Position numbers and translations under genes: made by a program. The notes under the pieces are model-generated. The model ran no database searches. It was given only the letters and a program-made list of their open reading frames with translations, and was not told the DNA's origin. From Rhodococcus maanshanensis NBRC 100610 (GTDB lineage: Bacteria > Actinomycetota > Actinomycetes > Mycobacteriales > Mycobacteriaceae), in NCBI RefSeq assembly GCF_001894865.1, contig NZ_BCXA01000003.1, forward strand, positions 186,001-250,000: 64,000 bases of DNA, read 5' to 3'. Of this stretch, positions 59,653-64,000 are shown piece by piece. How positions within the stretch are numbered: the stretch's first letter is position 1; each line of letters begins with the position of its first letter.

Positions 59653-59696
59653 CCCGCGTCGATACAGGTATCCAAATGTAGCTGTATCGACGCGGG
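59653..59696. terminator. 15-bp perfect inverted repeat between the two glycine-rich genes
   Basis: CCCGCGTCGATACAG (59653-59667) and its exact complement (59682-59696) around a 14-base loop. There is no T-run after the stem, so it may be a Rho-type or attenuating hairpin, or an operator ahead of paralog 2, rather than a classic terminator. Confidence 0.5.
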
Positions 59697-59765
59697 GAAC
59701 ATGGCATGCTTCCAGCGGCCGGAGGCGTCCGCCCCGGATTGTTTGAGACTCTGCGAGGTTGTTTG

Positions 59766-60608
59766 ATGCAAGGGCGTACGAGGTCGGCGGGCTCGACACG
59801 GATGCGGCGCACCGTGGGATTGGCCGCGACCGTGGGCATGACGGCGGCTGTCGCGGCCGCTGTGACCGGCGGTTCCGGGGTCGCGTCTGCGGCAAATCAG
59901 GTTGCGGGCTGTACCCAGGCCGGGATCATGGTCAACTGCATGCTCAACGTCAAGGGCGAGTTCGCCATCGACATCCCTGGCGGTGTGACCTCGGTCAGCG
60001 TGACGGCATTCGGTGAGCGCGGCCAGTCCGGCGTCGGGCCCGGTGGCCTCGGCGGTCTGGTCAAGGCCGACGTTCCCGTCAAGTCCGGATCGAAGCTCTA
60101 CATGTTCGTCGGCGAGGGCGGCGGCACCGGCGTCACGCAGGGCGGCGGCTTCTCCGGAGTCGGCACCGAGTCGATCAAGGCGGACCGCGAGAAGGGCATG
60201 AAGTCGCGTCTGCTGGTCGCTCCCGGTGGTGGCGGCGGCAGCCTCGGGGCAGGTGGTGACGCGGGCGCCGACGCAGCGGGTGGTGCAGGCGGCAAGGCGG
60301 GCACCGCGACTGCGGGCGGCGCGGGCGGCTCCGGCTCCCCGGCAGGCGGTGCGGGTGAGCTCGGTAGGGGTGGCTCGGGTGCGGGCACCGGTGGTGGCGG
60401 CGGCGCCGGCAACTTCGGTGGTGGCGGCGGCGCAGTCGCAGGCGGTGGCGGTGGCGGGTCCTTCCTCGTCCCCCAGGGCGGGACCAAGCGTCTCGCCGCC
60501 GCGGACGACCAGGCGATGGTGCTGATCCAGTTCAACTCGCTGAACCCGATCATCCCGATCCCGGGTCTCCCCGATCTCAGCCAGCTGAGCTCGTCCTTCG
60601 GCAGCTGA
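59766..60608 (+). CDS. Glycine-rich secreted protein (paralog 2)
   Basis: A 280-residue protein. ATG 59766 is preferred, with GAGG nine bases upstream; 20 more codons are open upstream. The signal peptide ends near GVASA-AN at residue about 42. Two Cys (GCTQAGIMVNC) precede a beta segment (FAIDIPGGVTSVSVTAFGE) and GGLVKADVPVKSGSKLYMFVGEGG. A GGGFSGVGTESIKADR block matches GGGFSSIATQSIKNDR of paralog 1. A Gly/Ala-rich region (about residues 155-245) and GGSFLVPQGG follow. The short C-terminus (NPIIPIPGLPDLSQL) differs from paralog 1. Function is unknown; no enzyme motif is seen. Confidence 0.83.
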   Translation: MQGRTRSAGSTRMRRTVGLAATVGMTAAVAAAVTGGSGVASAANQVAGCTQAGIMVNCMLNVKGEFAIDIPGGVTSVSVTAFGERGQSGVGPGGLGGLVKADVPVKSGSKLYMFVGEGGGTGVTQGGGFSGVGTESIKADREKGMKSRLLVAPGGGGGSLGAGGDAGADAAGGAGGKAGTATAGGAGGSGSPAGGAGELGRGGSGAGTGGGGGAGNFGGGGGAVAGGGGGGSFLVPQGGTKRLAAADDQAMVLIQFNSLNPIIPIPGLPDLSQLSSSFGS

Positions 60609-60626
60609 CAGGTCACCAAGGAGTCG

Positions 60627-60666
60627 ACGAGGCCCGCACCGGCAGATCTGCCGGTGCGGGCCTCGT
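60627..60666. terminator. 20-bp palindromic hairpin terminator
   Basis: Perfect 20-bp arms (60627-60646 and 60647-60666) rich in GC, between the converging glycine-rich gene and the PPOX gene, followed by TCTGT on the plus side. A bidirectional terminator. Confidence 0.85.
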
Positions 60667-60683
60667 TCTGTATCGGCCGGCTG

Positions 60684-61064
60684 TCAGGGTGCGGTGACGG
60701 CGACGCCGATCGTGCCCGACTTGCCGCGGCGCAGCAGGCTGCCCTTGATCGTGAGCCAGCCGAGGATCCCGTACTTACGGGTGATGACCTCGCGGGCGTG
60801 CTCGGTCCCGGCGTCGTCGAGCACCACCGCGGTCGCCTCGATCGCGTCGCCCTTCTGATTCCCACGCACATCGCAGGCCGCGACCGTCACCCGCGAGTTG
60901 CGGCGGATCCGCTTGACCTTCCAGGAGTCGGTGACCGTCCACAACAGCAGGCGGTCGCCGTCGAGCGCCGCCCACAGTGGGGTCGGGACCGCCGAGCCGT
61001 CCTTGCGGAAGGTGGTCAGCAGGACGTACTTGGCGGCACCGATCTCGCTCAGCGTTGGGCTCAT
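60684..61064 (-). CDS. PPOX-class (F420/flavin-dependent) split-barrel protein
   Basis: A 126-residue single-domain protein of the pyridoxamine-phosphate-oxidase-like split-barrel fold: KYVLLTTFRKDGSAVPTPLWAALDGDRLLLWT with strand/loop spacing typical of the PPOX class. The basic phosphate-binding loop is KVKRIRRNSRVTVAACDVRG, and the segment KYGILGWLTI lies near the end. Mycobacterial relatives bind F420 or FMN and reduce diverse substrates. It lies 28 bp downstream of cobN on the same strand; from memory the same pair, Rv2061c-cobN, occurs in M. tuberculosis. Confidence 0.87.
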   Translation of the reverse strand: MSPTLSEIGAAKYVLLTTFRKDGSAVPTPLWAALDGDRLLLWTVTDSWKVKRIRRNSRVTVAACDVRGNQKGDAIEATAVVLDDAGTEHAREVITRKYGILGWLTIKGSLLRRGKSGTIGVAVTAP

Positions 61065-61092
61065 GCCGATCAGCCTAGGGGCATCGGACCCA

Positions 61093-64000
<2,908 letters not shown>

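Overview
The window comes from a GC-rich actinobacterium of the order Mycobacteriales, most likely Rhodococcus or a close Nocardiaceae relative. The evidence is a WhiB factor, RbpA, a polyprenol-phosphate mannose synthase beside a separate Lnt, a cutinase-like (Culp) esterase, a DUF222/13E12-type HNH protein, an EthA-type monooxygenase and a PPOX protein next to cobN. From memory, the gene order rbpA - ppm - (lnt) - ... - fxsA ... PPOX - cobN resembles M. tuberculosis Rv2050 to Rv2062c. Species assignment is inference. No tRNA, rRNA, CRISPR array or insertion sequence was seen.

Left part (1-8335): the start of an MFS transporter, a type II NADH dehydrogenase divergent from a LysR regulator, a WhiB protein, a small membrane-anchored hypothetical, a membrane-bound phosphodiesterase of the alkaline phosphatase superfamily, an EthA-like Baeyer-Villiger monooxygenase and a metallo-beta-lactamase-fold hydrolase.

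Centre (8565-40584): the most notable part. A tightly coupled four-gene plus-strand operon encodes a chorismate-mutase-type enzyme (PapB-like), a fused aminodeoxychorismate synthase (PapA-like), a prephenate-dehydrogenase-like enzyme (PapC-like) and an AurF/CmlI-type diiron N-oxygenase with all seven iron ligands. These are the enzymes for p-aminophenylalanine plus oxidation of its aryl amine. Facing the operon is one minus-strand ORF of 8,958 codons, a seven-module NRPS (starter C plus extra C-lobe; E domains in modules 3 and 5; C-terminal TE). By-eye specificity codes read X1-Ser-D-X3-X4-D-Thr-X6-X7. A small lipoprotein gene lies just downstream of the NRPS. My inference is a biosynthetic cluster for an (acyl)heptapeptide carrying a p-aminophenyl or p-nitrophenyl residue.

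Right part (40769-64000): mostly conserved core and envelope genes. These are a small Cys-motif protein, rbpA with an ECF-type promoter, a minus-strand envelope operon (fxsA - amidohydrolase - lnt - ppm), a secreted protein preceded by a triple repeat, a response regulator and histidine kinase separated by an HNH protein and two secreted esterases, a TauE/TSUP permease, coupled tldD-tldE-ychJ genes, a lipase-maturation-factor protein, an S4 protein, two tandem glycine-rich secreted paralogs, a PPOX protein, and the 3' part of cobN running off the right edge.
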